From NCBI GenBank assembly GCA_019843655.1, contig JACDQD010000104.1, forward strand, positions 2,976,001 to 3,040,000: a DNA stretch of 64,000 nt, read 5' to 3'. The DNA comes from Lethocerus indicus. Its lineage: Eukaryota; Arthropoda; Insecta; Hemiptera; Belostomatidae. Positions 24,971 to 37,125 of the stretch are shown in pieces. Within the stretch, counting starts at the first letter, position 1, and the number at the start of each line of letters is the position of its first letter. A model generated the notes under the pieces. The model was not told the origin of the DNA, ran no database searches, and was given only the letters and a program-made list of their open reading frames with translations. Position numbers and translations under genes: made by a program.

Positions 24971-26820
24971 ATGTGGGAGTTGTCAGAAAAGGTAATTACA
25001 TATATACAGTTAGAACTCGCTTGTCCTGAAGAAAAATGTATATTTTCTAATTGTTTTTTTGTCTAATATCATTATCAGGAATCATAATTCAAATTTATTT
25101 TCCCACAAATGTTTTAGTCACAGCTCATGCAAGAAGCACCGGTGAAGAGAGTGAAACTGACAACAGTTAAGGAGGGGATTTATAATCCCCTTCAACCTAC
25201 GTTCAAGAGAATAGAAATCGACAATAACCTGGGAAAATTGAGCGATGAACATGCATTGACTTCAGTTCCAGCTAGCGTAGGTACAGTTTATGATTTACAG
25301 CTTTATGATTTAATTTGATTTTTTAAATCGGTCATTACAAAATGAAATATAGTCGAACAAAACAAAACAGTAAATGGTCATTAAAGCTATTTTAAGCGCA
25401 TAACAGCGAAAAGCACTGAGGAAAAAAGCTATTTTATTGAGAGTTACATTTGTTCCTTTTGTAAATTTCTTTATTCTATTATAAACATGGTTCACAACAC
25501 CCGTCCATAGCTCGCGCCTTTGTTCCAATTGGTCGTGCGACATCACTCCGCTAGTACCACTACAAAACCACCTCATCAGTTGAATTTATGGTAACATTGG
25601 ACATTGTAGAAGCAGAATTTTTAGCTTCTTATATGCCCACCGTTTAGGGAGGAGTTTAGTGAAAAATAAATTGTGGAAAAAATTAAATGACAAAACTGGC
25701 GAAGAGTACAAATAGGGAGGTATGGTTTTGTTTAGAAACTAATTAGAACATTGAAAAAAGATCAATTCAATAAGGCTATATTGTTTGTTCCAAATCAAAA
25801 CAGAGTTCCCATTGGATTTGTTGTACCAGTACAGCCCATCGTGCTCCTTTTTCCCCGGTTACGACGTGCTTCCTCTCAAATTCATGCCATGGAAGGACGA
25901 CGAGAGCGCCAATGGCCTCTCCTTTTTCGACGACCCCGACCTATCGCCGGCTTGGTCCCAGTTCAAGTGTCACATACCCCTCGGCCAAACTAGAATTATA
26001 CGAGTCCCTACAGTCAGGTAAAAGTACCTACTCATTTCAGCTATTGATTGAACAATCAATAGACCAGCGTTGAACGGGCAAATATGTGAACGGTAAGAAG
26101 GGTGAGTTGGGGATCCACCAAGATTCTCACTGTTGTAACATTGAAGTTAACATGAACAGAAATTACAGTCATGGGGAACGCCTGGAAATTGGTGTCTATT
26201 ATTAATTTTATATTTATTATGATAAAGTAATCAGGAGGGAAGAAAAATCAATATAGCGTTATAGCATTCCTCAAATCAAGAGATGATCCAAAACATGGAT
26301 CAAATATGGTATTCACTGTCACCATTCCTTTTGGACCACGGCTTGAGTTCAGAAACTTGTTTCTTCAAACCTTCTATACTTCATGGCTTCAGTGAGGCCA
26401 TATTTATTTGAAATTAGACCTGGTGTAAAATGAAATGTAATCACAATTCTCTTGTCTATATAGCCTGAATATTCATGGAAATCATTTGATGTATTTCTTG
26501 AAATAATTGGCAGAAATATATTCAAAACAAAAAAAGCATGGTATTTTCAATGTAACATACTATTTGCAATCAGATGATCATGCTACCATGTACCATAAAG
26601 AAACAAGTACATTGGAATATGGTGAAGTACTATTTGTATTCAATTAATTTATTTATATTGAACATAATTTCGCAGGAACTTTCATTTCATGAATTACCAT
26701 ATACGTTACATGAAACCAGATGTTCGAAGTGCTTGGCGTACTGATATAATGAAAGCACTTAAATTACCGAGGGAATTTAAGCTTGAAGGTTCAAAACGTT
26801 GTTCAGAAGTGAAAACTTAA
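24971..26820 (+). CDS. Uncharacterised 170-residue protein
   Basis: Four exons: 24971-24991, 25118-25276, 25830-26017 and 26676-26820 (TAA). Phases 0, 0 and 2 match and give a 513-nt frame. The second exon could instead begin at 25124, which also keeps phase. Exon 1 encodes only MWELSEK. The middle has a basic patch (PVKRVKL, about residues 16-22) that resembles a nuclear localisation signal, then the aromatic/Pro-rich stretch FFPGYDVLPLKFMPWKDDES. The C-terminal exon (HIRYMKPDVRSAWRTDIMKA) looks like a short helical module. There is no signal peptide or membrane segment. I do not recognise the family and assign no function. A poly(A) signal AATAAA lies at 26851. Splice-phase agreement makes a real gene likely; the short first exon is the least certain part. 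Confidence 0.72.
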
Positions 26821-28571
26821 AAAACAATCACTATAATTCTATAAATATCAAATAAAATATGTTCTATAAATACAAATGTTATGAACATGTGGTTATAAAA
26901 CTGTGCAACATGAATTGAAATTGTATTTAAAATACATTTGTACTTGTAAAATGTATTACTATTAAAATCCAAAATTAATTACACAAACTTTTGTTAAGAA
27001 GCTCCTATTTTTACCATTTCAAAATATCTTTGATGTATGAATTTTAAAAATAATTGAATATGAAATAACCATTCAATACATGAAAATAACCAATATATGT
27101 TTAAAATAACATATAAAAATAAATTGATTTAATAACCAAAATTGTAGTTGACAAAAAAAACGAAATAAAATGCTTCTTGGATTTAAAAAAAATGAATATT
27201 ATTCAAATGATTTACTTAAGTACTAATTGTTTAATAATCTACTGCTAATTGATTTAGTAAACCTATTAATATTGCAAGACATGTGGTAGTGTTTTATTTC
27301 TTCATATTGTGTTATTAATACTAATTACTTAAATGTTAATTTAAATGATTCCTACCTATATTACTAATAATGTGAACTACAAGAAAATAACTTTTATTAT
27401 ACTAATATTTCAATAAAGAATATTTCTGTAACTTTTATAACATTGAGGAACCAATTCCAGTTCAGGAAAGGTCTACATTTCTTTTCATTTTAATACACTC
27501 CTATAAAATTTATTTGTTTGCAGAAGGCAGTGGTTTCAAAATTGAAATTCATTCATTATTAATAACATAGACATTTAATCGATTCTACCTCAAATTAAAA
27601 TGCCAATAATTTAATAATTACCAGAATTTAATAGTTAGTTGCCTGAAGTAACAATATTAAAAACAAATGTTTTATTATGCTCCAAGTAAAAAGTGTATCT
27701 CAGAAATAATATTTATGGTAATAATTAAAAAAAAAATACATAGTTTAAAAAAGGGACTATTCAATTTACACAGGCACAGACAACCTTTTATAACTTTGTT
27801 TTATATAATTTTATGTGCTAAACACTTTTTTGAATGTCTATTACCACATTGTTGTTATTGAGCTCTATATAAAATCTATTCACTTAATTTTTAATAAAAA
27901 TATATGGCTGTATTAATTTGACTGTCACCAGATTTTAATTAATTGTATAATATAATACATACCCAATGAACTTGATATATGAATTTGCATCACTTTGCTT
28001 ATATCGACTACGTTATAATCGTATATTAAAGTTGCATTCACTATGTAAATTTCGTAAGATTTGTTAACATTCGGCCATCTACCGCGGTGCCCTCAGGGCC
28101 CCAACTGCTGTAAAGAGCTTTAAAGGGAGGTTTAGAAAATGAATTTAAGTAGCACGAAAAATATCGAAGTTGACTTTAAAAAAATAATCGTATTTTAGAA
28201 CGTATACTAAAATATATAACGTATAATAAAAAGGATACGTTGATCCATTTAATAATTCAAACCTGGGACTCAAGTCAAAATGTATATTTTCCGCACGCCC
28301 TTCAGATGATTACGTTATATCGTATAACACAATCTGATAATACCTGGTGTATTTTTCTATCCTTAAATAACTATAACCTTCTCGTCATTTTCCTTTTCTT
28401 TTCTTCTGAATTTGTCTGTACTAAGTGTGTATAACTTCGTGTGTATAAGTTCGTGTTTCTTATTATAGGAATGGCTGTGAACATTGATCATGTGACAGGT
28501 TTTTAAAATACATTTAAATTGGCATTAACCTCAACTCGGATTTTCTTTTTATGTGATATATTCAGAAAACG
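26821..28571. other. AT-rich intergenic region
   Basis: 3' UTR of the preceding gene followed by very AT-rich sequence. A short GC-richer patch occurs at about 28076-28105. The 5' UTR of the phosphatase gene probably lies in the last 100-200 bases. No other feature seen. Confidence 0.6.
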
Positions 28572-30851
28572 ATGGCGGGAGTAAACGCCATAAAACATTT
28601 TACTTCACACGGAAATAATCGAATTTGTTGTCTGCAAAGGATAAATTTGCCTAGTGTTTATAGGAAATGTGGCAGAATTCAGAATGTGCATAGTTCACTC
28701 AGATATTATAGTGTTCCTAGGTTGTCTCCACAGGAGGTAATTTGGTTAATTTTAATGGGGATAATATAAATTTTTCTCAGCTCATATACTGTAAATTAAT
28801 CAAATTATCTAGTTTTCCTTTGTAATCTTACCTGTGAGTAGTAATGTTTTCAATGTGTTATTTTTGCTGTGGCTTTCTTATCCCTAATAGGTGAACACAG
28901 TTTTACGAGCTAATGAGTATACTTGTGATTTGAATGTACCTGGTTCAGTGAAATCATATGATTCTAATCAACTACCTTCAAATAGTCCTATGGAAGATAC
29001 GAGAGCAGAAGCTAAGTGCCTTCTTTCAAATGGTATTTAGTCATACTTTGTAGTTCTTCATTTACTAAAAGTTATAACTATATCATTCTTCTCTAATGAT
29101 TATGTGAAATTATTTTTGAAATAAAGTTACAGTACTTATGAACTTAATATTTTTTCTAATTGTTTCATGACACTTGATTTCAGGAATATTAATTGGTGTT
29201 TTTGATGGTCATGGAGGGGCAGCATGTGCTCAGGTAGTAGCTAAAAGACTCTTTAATTATATATCAGTTTCTCTTCTTCCTCAAGAAACATTACAAAAAT
29301 ATGCTGATTCTCTGAGTGCTAATTCACTGCCACTGCTGAAATGTTACAATGATAAATATGACTTTGTACATGAACTTAAAGCTTTGTATTCAAAAAGCTT
29401 TTCTGAATATATTAACAATTTTTTAAGTAAGAAAAATGCACCTGTTGAAATTAAGGAAGTGTTAGAATATTCCTTCTTGAAACTTGATGAAGATATGTCA
29501 AGGGAAGCACTGAGTGAAAGGGATGGACATCTAGACAAGAAAACATTAATGGTTGGTCTGTCAGGAGCTGTAGCATGTGTAGCTCATGTGGATGGTGCAA
29601 ATTTACATGTGGCGAGTGTAGGTGATTGTCAAGCTGTTTTAGGAATACAGACTGAAACTAACACATGGATTGCAAAAAAGTTAAGTGTAGAACACAACAC
29701 AGACAATCCGTCAGAAGTTGACAGAATTCGCAGTGAACATCCTGCAACAGAGAATGACACTGTTATAAAATCTGAGAGACTTCTGGGCCAATTAGCACCA
29801 CTTAGAGCATTTGGAGATTTCAGGTGATATAATATTTTATAGGATTATATGATTGGTATTATCTTTTTAAATACTACATGCTTTATACAGTATTAAATGT
29901 TTTCAAATGTTCTTTGTCAAAAAATATTTAAAACACATGCATAAATAATGTAGTAAAAATGTATTGTATTATAATTAATTATTAATATGTTTAATGTCAT
30001 AGTGATTTGATACATTTGTAATGCATCTTAATAACAATCCCAAATTTTTCCTTGAACATAATTTTATTAGCTCTATTATGGTAAGACCAATTTGTTTTGG
30101 AGGAAGTTGACACTGGCTACATTAGCTAAGGAGGTAAAATATGGTCCTGGTTAACTACCAATAAGTTTCATGCAGACAACAATATCTGAAAAATTTTAGG
30201 TATAAATGGAGTAGGGACATTCTGAAAAATGTGGTTGTGTCAAGATTTGGCGAGGAAGCAATGGCACCAAATTATTTCACACCCCCGTATCTCACTGCCA
30301 AGCCCGATGTCACTCACCATGTGCTCACCCCGAAGGACAAGTTCCTGGTCATTGCATCAGATGGACTCTGGGATTTAGTTTCTCCTTTGCAGGTATTTAT
30401 TTGGTCTTGTGGCATTAGGCATTATGGACCTTCTAGAGCACAAAAAAATATCGAGACAAGAGCTTGTTAAGGTAGAAAATTATAATCATTATTAGTTTGT
30501 AGTTTTTATATTGCTTAATTCGATTTCTAGGTCGTCAGGCTTGTTGGAGAACACATGTATGGGAAAGTAACTCTTAGTCCACTGAGGCTACCACGCAAAA
30601 ACATGAAACTTCAAGAAATTAGCAGCCTTTTAAAAAAAAGACACGAGGGCTTCAATAAAGTTCCAATTGATCGCAATGCTGCAACCCACTTAATTCGTAA
30701 TGCATTAGGTGGGACAGAGTGCGGCATTGAACATTCAAAAATTTCTCAGTTGCTATCTCTACCTCAAGAAGTAGTAAGACTGTTTCGAGATGATATAACA
30801 ATTACTGTTGTGTATTTTGACTCTGATTATCTGCGGCACCTTCCTATGTAA
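28572..30851 (+). CDS. PDP1: Pyruvate dehydrogenase phosphatase, mitochondrial (PP2C family)
   Basis: Five exons: 28572-28736, 28891-29032, 29184-29823, 30200-30392 and 30531-30851 (TAA). Phases 0, 1, 2 and 0 all match, giving 486 residues, a normal PDP length. PDP dephosphorylates the E1-alpha subunit and so reactivates the pyruvate dehydrogenase complex in the mitochondrial matrix. The first exon is rich in Arg and hydroxylated residues without acidic ones and has SLRYYS, as expected of a targeting presequence. PP2C motifs are clear: VFDGHGG (metal-binding Asp), LSGAVACVAHV, VASVGDCQAVLG, LAPLRAFGDFRYKW, VIASDGLWD and FRDDITITVVYF. The long insert between the DGHGG motif and SGA is typical of PDPs rather than ordinary PP2C enzymes. 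A possible poly(A) signal is at 31501. PDP1 versus a single insect Pdp cannot be told apart here. Confidence 0.95.
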
Positions 30852-33606
30852 CTGCTTCAAAAAATTGTTCAAACTAAAATTTTTTAAGGGATGCATTTTA
30901 ATGTCCTTGTCATTATAGTAGTAATATAAAATTGACAATTTGTAATGAAAATAATTATGTAGATCTGAAAAATTATTTAATTTGTATTCCATAAAGTTTT
31001 AAAGAGTTTATTTGGATTAATATATACCCAACAAATATAAATTAAGATTTATATTAACATGAAATATCTGGGATACTCTTGGTGACTTAAATATTTATGT
31101 AGCAAAACAATTATCTAGTCAGTTTTTATTAATCTAAATATCAGTATTTTGTCAGGGTAAGTAAATTATTAAAAACTGAATTATTAATGATTTTATAAAT
31201 GCTAAACATTTTTTGTAATTATTTTTCCCATTTTGTATGTACATACTTGCATTCTGTCTTAAGGTATAAAACTGTAGTAAGATTTGCCATTTTTAAGAGA
31301 AATACATCAATTAAAAAATATATATTCTACTTTAATAAAATAATTTATGTATGAATATCTTAATTTCAGTTTGAGTTCACTCTTCTGTGTTGTTTTCTTG
31401 TAGTGTTCACATTTGTTCAGTTAAGGTCTGTGTCATTACAATTGTTTTTATGTGAATGTAGTAATGCAATTTGCGCTGCCAAATATAAAGTGTGTTATTG
31501 AATAAAGACTTCCATGTTAATACCATTGGACCATACTCTAACATAATTTTTTTAAGTGCAAATTAAACTAAATATACACAAAATTTCTCCTTGTAATATA
31601 AAGGTAGAAAACAACAAACTAAATATAAAACCTTTTATTTATAAGTTTTGTTGTATTTCTATTTAATCAAAAAATGTGAATTATATGCATTTACAATTCC
31701 AAATAGCTTTTGACTTACCCTGAGGAGTCCCTGTATTCTTGGCAACAAGGTTTGATTTTATATTTGGATTCACGGTTGTCTTTAATGGCTGGTGTTACTT
31801 ATCATAATAACTTATTAAGGTTTCAATTTTTTCACTGAATGAAGCAATTTAGGTTTATTAGTGCTGTATAAAGTTATGTATAAAGAACACACATACTTTC
31901 CACTTAAACATTTCTGCCATTGAATATATATGAGATTAAAAGACAGGGTTAGTGAATTAAGTACACCTACTAGTAAGTATCAATATATTTATCTCAAATA
32001 TTCTACTGAGTATTTTTAACATATGTTATACTTTTTATAAAATGTATATTGTATTTAATTTTACATATTTGCATTATGTTTTTTCACTTATAATTGTTTA
32101 TGTTATCCAAATAAGCTGTTCAAATATTAAGGATGACATAAAAATAACTTCAAAAGGTCTTCTCTTATGAATTTTTCATTCATTCTGATTTTATAGTTAA
32201 TTAAGTTATAGTTAATATTAAGTGTGTAATTTTATGACGCATAGTCATGAGTCATATGAATTAAATAAAACATGTGGTCTTTTAATTGTCGATGGACTCA
32301 TCATTTCTTCTTAAAAGAAAAAATATTTTAATCATCATGACAGAATTATAGTTTTTTTGCATGCCCAATGTTTTTTTCAAAATTATTAGTCGAGTTTATA
32401 CTCTTTTTCAATATATTTCACATAACATATTTCAATATGCTGACAGAAGATTGTGCCGAACGATTATTCCTGCTTGAATTTTTGGTCGGTAATGTTCATT
32501 ACTCCACTTCTTGTATGAAAATAGATCCAAACATAGTGAAAACCTTTGGTCAAACATGTGTAAGACTTCAGTTTTTAAACTATCCAGTTTTAAATTAACG
32601 AAAGCAATACTGAATGGCAAGTGCCCTCAACAATGTAGACGAAGAATTTGTGGATCTAGGACTAATCCGTCGGAACAATAAGGGAGTGAAGGGAAGGCTT
32701 GTCTCCTCGGTTGTGTTCATTTAGTGTCTCAAAATCGGAAACTAGGAAATTCCGTGCACTTTTCTAAATCCTTTTGGTCCTCTCTGGTGGGAAAATCTTA
32801 ATAGACTCAGAGAATTTTATGAGGAAGGGTTTTAGTTGAAGTTGAAGTTTTAGGGTTTCTGGTTGAAGTGTGGAGTGAAAAGTTCCCCTCGGGGTTCTCT
32901 AATTGTGTCCCGAAAAGTGTTAAATAAAATGCTGTTTTTGGTACCTTTCTTTCCCTTAAGGCCTACATATATTTGTCATGGAAACCAATAAGTGATGTCA
33001 TATGATATTGTCCATCTAGCTGGTAAATAAAAGAGAAATAAAAAAATAAAGAACCATGACAACATAATTACTTTTCAGTAAAACTTTTTATTCCCTTTTA
33101 GTTTCAAGGCCAAGTTTAAAATGTTTAGTTCAAGAACATACACTGTAACATGATCCTAATTGACACTAGATCTTTGAAGGATCTTGGCTTACTCTAGTTT
33201 TTTATCTCTACAAGGCCCTGTTTCATCCCAGGCGGTTCTTCATCAGGTTAACCTGATGCTAGTATTATGTAAGTTTAAACGGGGTGCGTAAACTACCCAT
33301 ATTTGGATTATATTCCATTGTCATTATGGAAGTAGTAAATATTTTAAATCGTTCAACATTTGATATAAATATACTATATATATGTAATTACCTATATGAT
33401 TTCACTTATGACAGATAATCATTTAAGCATCTAAACACTACTAGTTCTCAATTGGCTAATTCCAATTCGTGTGTACTCATTGTGCTTCACTGTATATATA
33501 CAGAGTTCTATGAATATTAAATGTTTTCCAGGTGAAGAAACAAAGTTGAATGTTAGCTTGAGACATTATTCCTGTGTTAAAAGAAAATACTGAAAACAAA
33601 CTGAAA
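30852..33606. other. Intergenic region between PDP and the Cys/Pro repeat gene
   Basis: AT-rich phosphatase 3' UTR to about 31.5 kb, then unremarkable AT-rich sequence. A GC-richer patch lies at 32600-32960, without recognised coding. A repeat-like piece at 33195-33260 is annotated separately. A possible acceptor TTTTCCAG lies at 33531, suggesting that the first exon of the next gene is spliced to upstream 5' UTR. Confidence 0.5.
33195..33260 (-). repeat. Transposon-end-like piece with hammerhead-like words
   Basis: Read on the minus strand it has CTGATGA (33246-33240), a 15-base spacer, then GAAAC (33224-33220), next to an 18-bp perfect palindrome at 33241-33258. CTGATGA...GAAAC resembles the core of hammerhead ribozymes found in Penelope-like elements, but helix II does not pair well here. 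It may be only a decayed repeat end. Confidence 0.3.
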
Positions 33607-36600
33607 ATGTCAACTGAATGCCCATTGCAAAAACCAACTTGTAAACGAAGTATCGTGACACAAAAGCCACCATTTAAAAAGATAACGTGCCCACTAGCAA
33701 AAAAACCAACTTGTCCATTAGCTACACCTAAATGTCCATTAGTACCTCCAGCACCATCAGGCTGTCCTTTAACTTCCAATTCGAAAATTCCGTCAGTACC
33801 ACCCTGCCCTATAGCAAATTGTCCCTTATCAAAGTTACCTTTATCAGAACCCAAAATCAAGACTCCACAGTCAGAAATCTCACCACGCCCTTTAAAAAAA
33901 AAGGAATGTCCTGAAAATTCCCAACCTTGTTCCCTGACACGTAGCTCTGCAACTCAAAAAAGTTCAGTTTCCATTTATGATGTACCACTACATAAACGCA
34001 AACTCTCAAAAGAGGAGCCCATTTCAGAGTGCAAACAAATTGTAAAAAAATGTCCTTTTGCCGCCATGAAATGTGATGAGTCATGTCCATGTTCTGATAT
34101 TCCCGATATAGACTCTGGACCTATGTGCCCATTTGCACCTAAATCCATTAATTGCTGTTGTAAACGGCCAAGATGTCCACTGACCCGCCAGTTCAAATGT
34201 CCCTTGAAACCCACTCCCACATGCTGTGTTCCTGCCTGCCTGCAATCCTCACCCAGTCTTTCAGGTCTAACGTCTAGCTGTTGTTCATTAATTTGTCAAC
34301 CTTCCTGTCCTTTATTTCCACCATCTTGCAGGGATTGTCCGCCAACATGCCCAGTTTATCTGCCACTATGTTGCTATCAACCATCATGTCCTTCAAATCC
34401 ACCTAAATGTCCCATTACCACTCCTCATTGCCCTCTAGCACCTCCTCCACCCTGCCCTTTAAATCCTCCTAAATGTCCCATAATCAATCCTTCCTATCCC
34501 GAAGCCCCTCTTCCATCGCGTCTATTACCTGCCTCTACTTTTCCATCACTTCCACCTACAGGTGCTTCCGGTAGCGGTAAAGTATCATCAAAAAAACCTA
34601 CTTGTCCGGCTTCATGTCCAATGGCCTTGAAAAATACGAACATATGTCCAAAATTCATGCCGCCATCTTCTCTTACATGTTCGTGTAAATGCCCATTCCC
34701 TGTCCCATCCTCAACATCACTTTGTCCAATTACCGGAAAGAAATATTGCTATTGTTCAGGATCGCCATGCTCAAACGACGTCGAATCGCAATATGATTTA
34801 CCAACGTTTCATTTACCGACATGCCCGATGGCTGCCTCTCCTTGTCCGATGCATGGACTCAAAGATCCTACCATTTGTCCATATTATCCAAAACAATGTC
34901 CATTGATATCTTCTCCATGCCCGTTAAGCAATAAAAACGAATACCCACATGTTCCCCAGCCAATATGTCCCTTAAATCCCCCATCTTGTCTATTAGCACC
35001 AAAATCTGAATGTCCACTAAAACCTCCTTCGTTTCCGTTGAGCATTGAACCCGAATGCCCGCTCGCTCCCAAGCCCAGCTGCCCGCTAAATCCACCACCA
35101 TGTCCATTACCACCCAAATCTGAATGTTCACTAAAACCTCCTCCGTGTCCGTTGAGCACTGGACCCGAATGTCCCCTTGCTCCCAAACCTAGCTGCCCGT
35201 TAAATCCGCCACCATGTCCATTACCACCGAAATCTGAATGTCCACTAAAACCTCCTCCGTGTCCGTTGAGCCCTGAACCCGGATGCCCGCTCGCTCCCAA
35301 ACCCATCTGTCCGCTAAATCCACCACCATGTCCATTACCACCCAAATCTGAGTGTTCACTAAAACCTCCTCCGTGTCCGTTGAGCACTGGACCCGAATGT
35401 CCCCTTGCTCCCAAACCTAGATGCCCGTTAAATCCGCCACCATGTCCATTAGCACCAAAATCTGAATGTCCACTAAAACCTCCTCCGTGTCCGTTGAGCC
35501 CTGAACCCGAATGCCCGCTCGCTCCCAAACCCATCTGTCCGCTAAATCCACCACCATGTCCATTACCACCCAAATCTGAATGTTCACTAAAACCTCCTTC
35601 GTGTCCGTTGAGCACTGGACCCGAATGTCCCCTAGCTCCCAAACCTAACTGCCCGTTAAATCCGCCACCATGTCCATTACCACCGAAATCTGAATGTCCA
35701 CTAAAACCTCCTCCGTGTCCGTTGAGCCCTGAACCCGGATGTCCCCTTGCTCCCAAACCTAGCTGCCCGCTAAATCCGCCACCATGTCCATTACCACCAA
35801 AAATCTGAAATCTGAATGTCCACTAAAACCTCCTCCGTGTCCGTTGAGCCCTGAACCCGGATGCCCGCTCGCTCCCAAACCCATCTGTCCGCTAAATCCA
35901 CCACCATGTCCATTACCACCCAAATCTGAATGTCCACTAAAACCTCCTTCGTGTCCGTTGAGCACTGAACCCGAATGTCCACTAGCTCCCAAAGCCTAGC
36001 TGCCCGTTAAATCCGCCACATTGTCAATTAGCACCAAAATCTGAATGTCCACTAAAACCTCCTCCGTGTCCGTTGAGCCCTGAACCCGAATGCCCGCTCG
36101 CTCCCAAACCCATCTGTCCGCTAAATCCACCACCATGTCCATTACTACCCAAATCTGAATGTCCACTAAAACCTCCTCCGTGTCCGTTGAGCACTGGACC
36201 CGAATGTTCCCTTGCTCCCAAACCTAGCTGCCCGCTAAATCCGCCACCATGTCCATTACCACCGAAATCTGAATGTCCATTAAACACAGGACCCGAATGT
36301 CCGCTAGCTTCCAAACCTAGCTGCCCACTGAATCCGCCACCATGTCCATTAGCACCAAAATCTGAGTGTCCACTAAAACCTCCTCCGTGTCCGTTGAGCA
36401 CTAATCCCGAATGTCCGCTAGCTCCTTCATTATCTCAAAGGCGTTTGAAACCTTCAAAATGTCCTTTGATTTCTCAATCTAAATGCCCAATGGCTCCGAA
36501 GCCACTTTGCCCTATAACCCTCCCCCCTTGTCCTCTTGCTCCACCACGCTGTCCGTTAGAGACACCAAAGTGTCCGTTGTTACCTGCTCTATGTCCTGTT

Positions 36601-37125
36601 AAATCCTCCTCATGTCCTATGTTCCCAGAAGGTAAATGTCCTATGAAGGATTTAGGAATGTGTGATTGCGACTATCCTATTCCTCCATGCATGGAAATAG
36701 TACAGTGTGGAGACCTTAAACCGGCACCACCGCAGTACTGCATTAAGAAGGACTGTTGCATGGGTCTTCCTACTCCACCAACTATACCTATGGATCCTAA
36801 AAAATTTGGTACTAATAGTTTCTTCAAATATTGCGAGACGAAACCGGATAAAGAAAATACCAGACATTTTGTTGAAATTCTACCCGAAATCCCAGAAGGT
36901 CAAATTGAACCACCTGGGGAAAGACAATATCCATTTTGGAGTATTATTAAAAATGGGAAGGGTTATGAACGATGCAAGGTAGTAGCGGACATATTGAGTA
37001 AAAGAGCTCCAAGCACCAATGTATGTACTCAATATGACGAAAAAGATTGTCCTATTGATCCAATTATGATGTCAGCTGTAGCCAGCAGGAATAAAGAAAC
37101 TGGTAAAAGCGGAGGTCATAAGTAA
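33607..37125 (+). CDS. Giant Cys/Pro-rich (CPL-repeat) protein, with two compensating indels
   Basis: The ATG at 33607 (CAACTGAAAATG context) begins a frame of Cys-Pro-Leu motifs running to the TAA at 37123-37125. Residues up to about 460 are irregular CPL/CPI/CPM repeats. Then 12-13 tandem 38-residue units (34999-36420) of the type KSECPLKPPPCPLSPEPGCP follow, and finally a non-repetitive tail of about 130 residues containing KFGTNSFFKYCETKPDKEN. An 8-bp tandem duplication at about 35801-35808 puts TGA at 35806 and shifts frame; one extra G near 35994 restores it. Ignoring the indels the protein would be 1,169 residues; taken literally it stops after 733. No signal peptide or membrane segment. 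Similar Cys-Pro composition is known in sperm-tail and cuticle/keratin-associated proteins, but I assign no function. AATAAA lies at 37144. Confidence 0.78.
34999..36420 (+). repeat. 114-bp tandem repeat array with 228-bp higher-order period
   Basis: The word AAATCTGA recurs at 35002, 35116, 35230, 35344, 35458, 35572 and 35686, exactly 114 bp apart, and continues with an 8-bp disturbance to about 36358. Two unit types alternate, one encoding KSECSLK...STGPECP and one encoding KSECPLK...SPEPGCP, giving a 228-bp higher-order unit. The unit beginning near 36264 has lost 21 bp or more in frame. Confidence 0.95.

Noticed and set aside
33574..33606. GTG as start of the Cys-Pro protein
   Set aside because: A eukaryotic gene; the first in-frame ATG is at 33607.
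34884..35756. 290-codon minus-strand frame rich in Gly and His (GHGGGFSGHSD repeats)
   Set aside because: It is the antisense shadow of the CPL codon repeats; its periodicity follows exactly from the sense array.
35002..36400. Regularly spaced repeats as a CRISPR array
   Set aside because: Repeats are contiguous, protein-coding and eukaryotic; there are no spacers or cas genes.
36024..36401. Minus-strand Gly/His frame
   Set aside because: Antisense shadow of the same tandem repeats.
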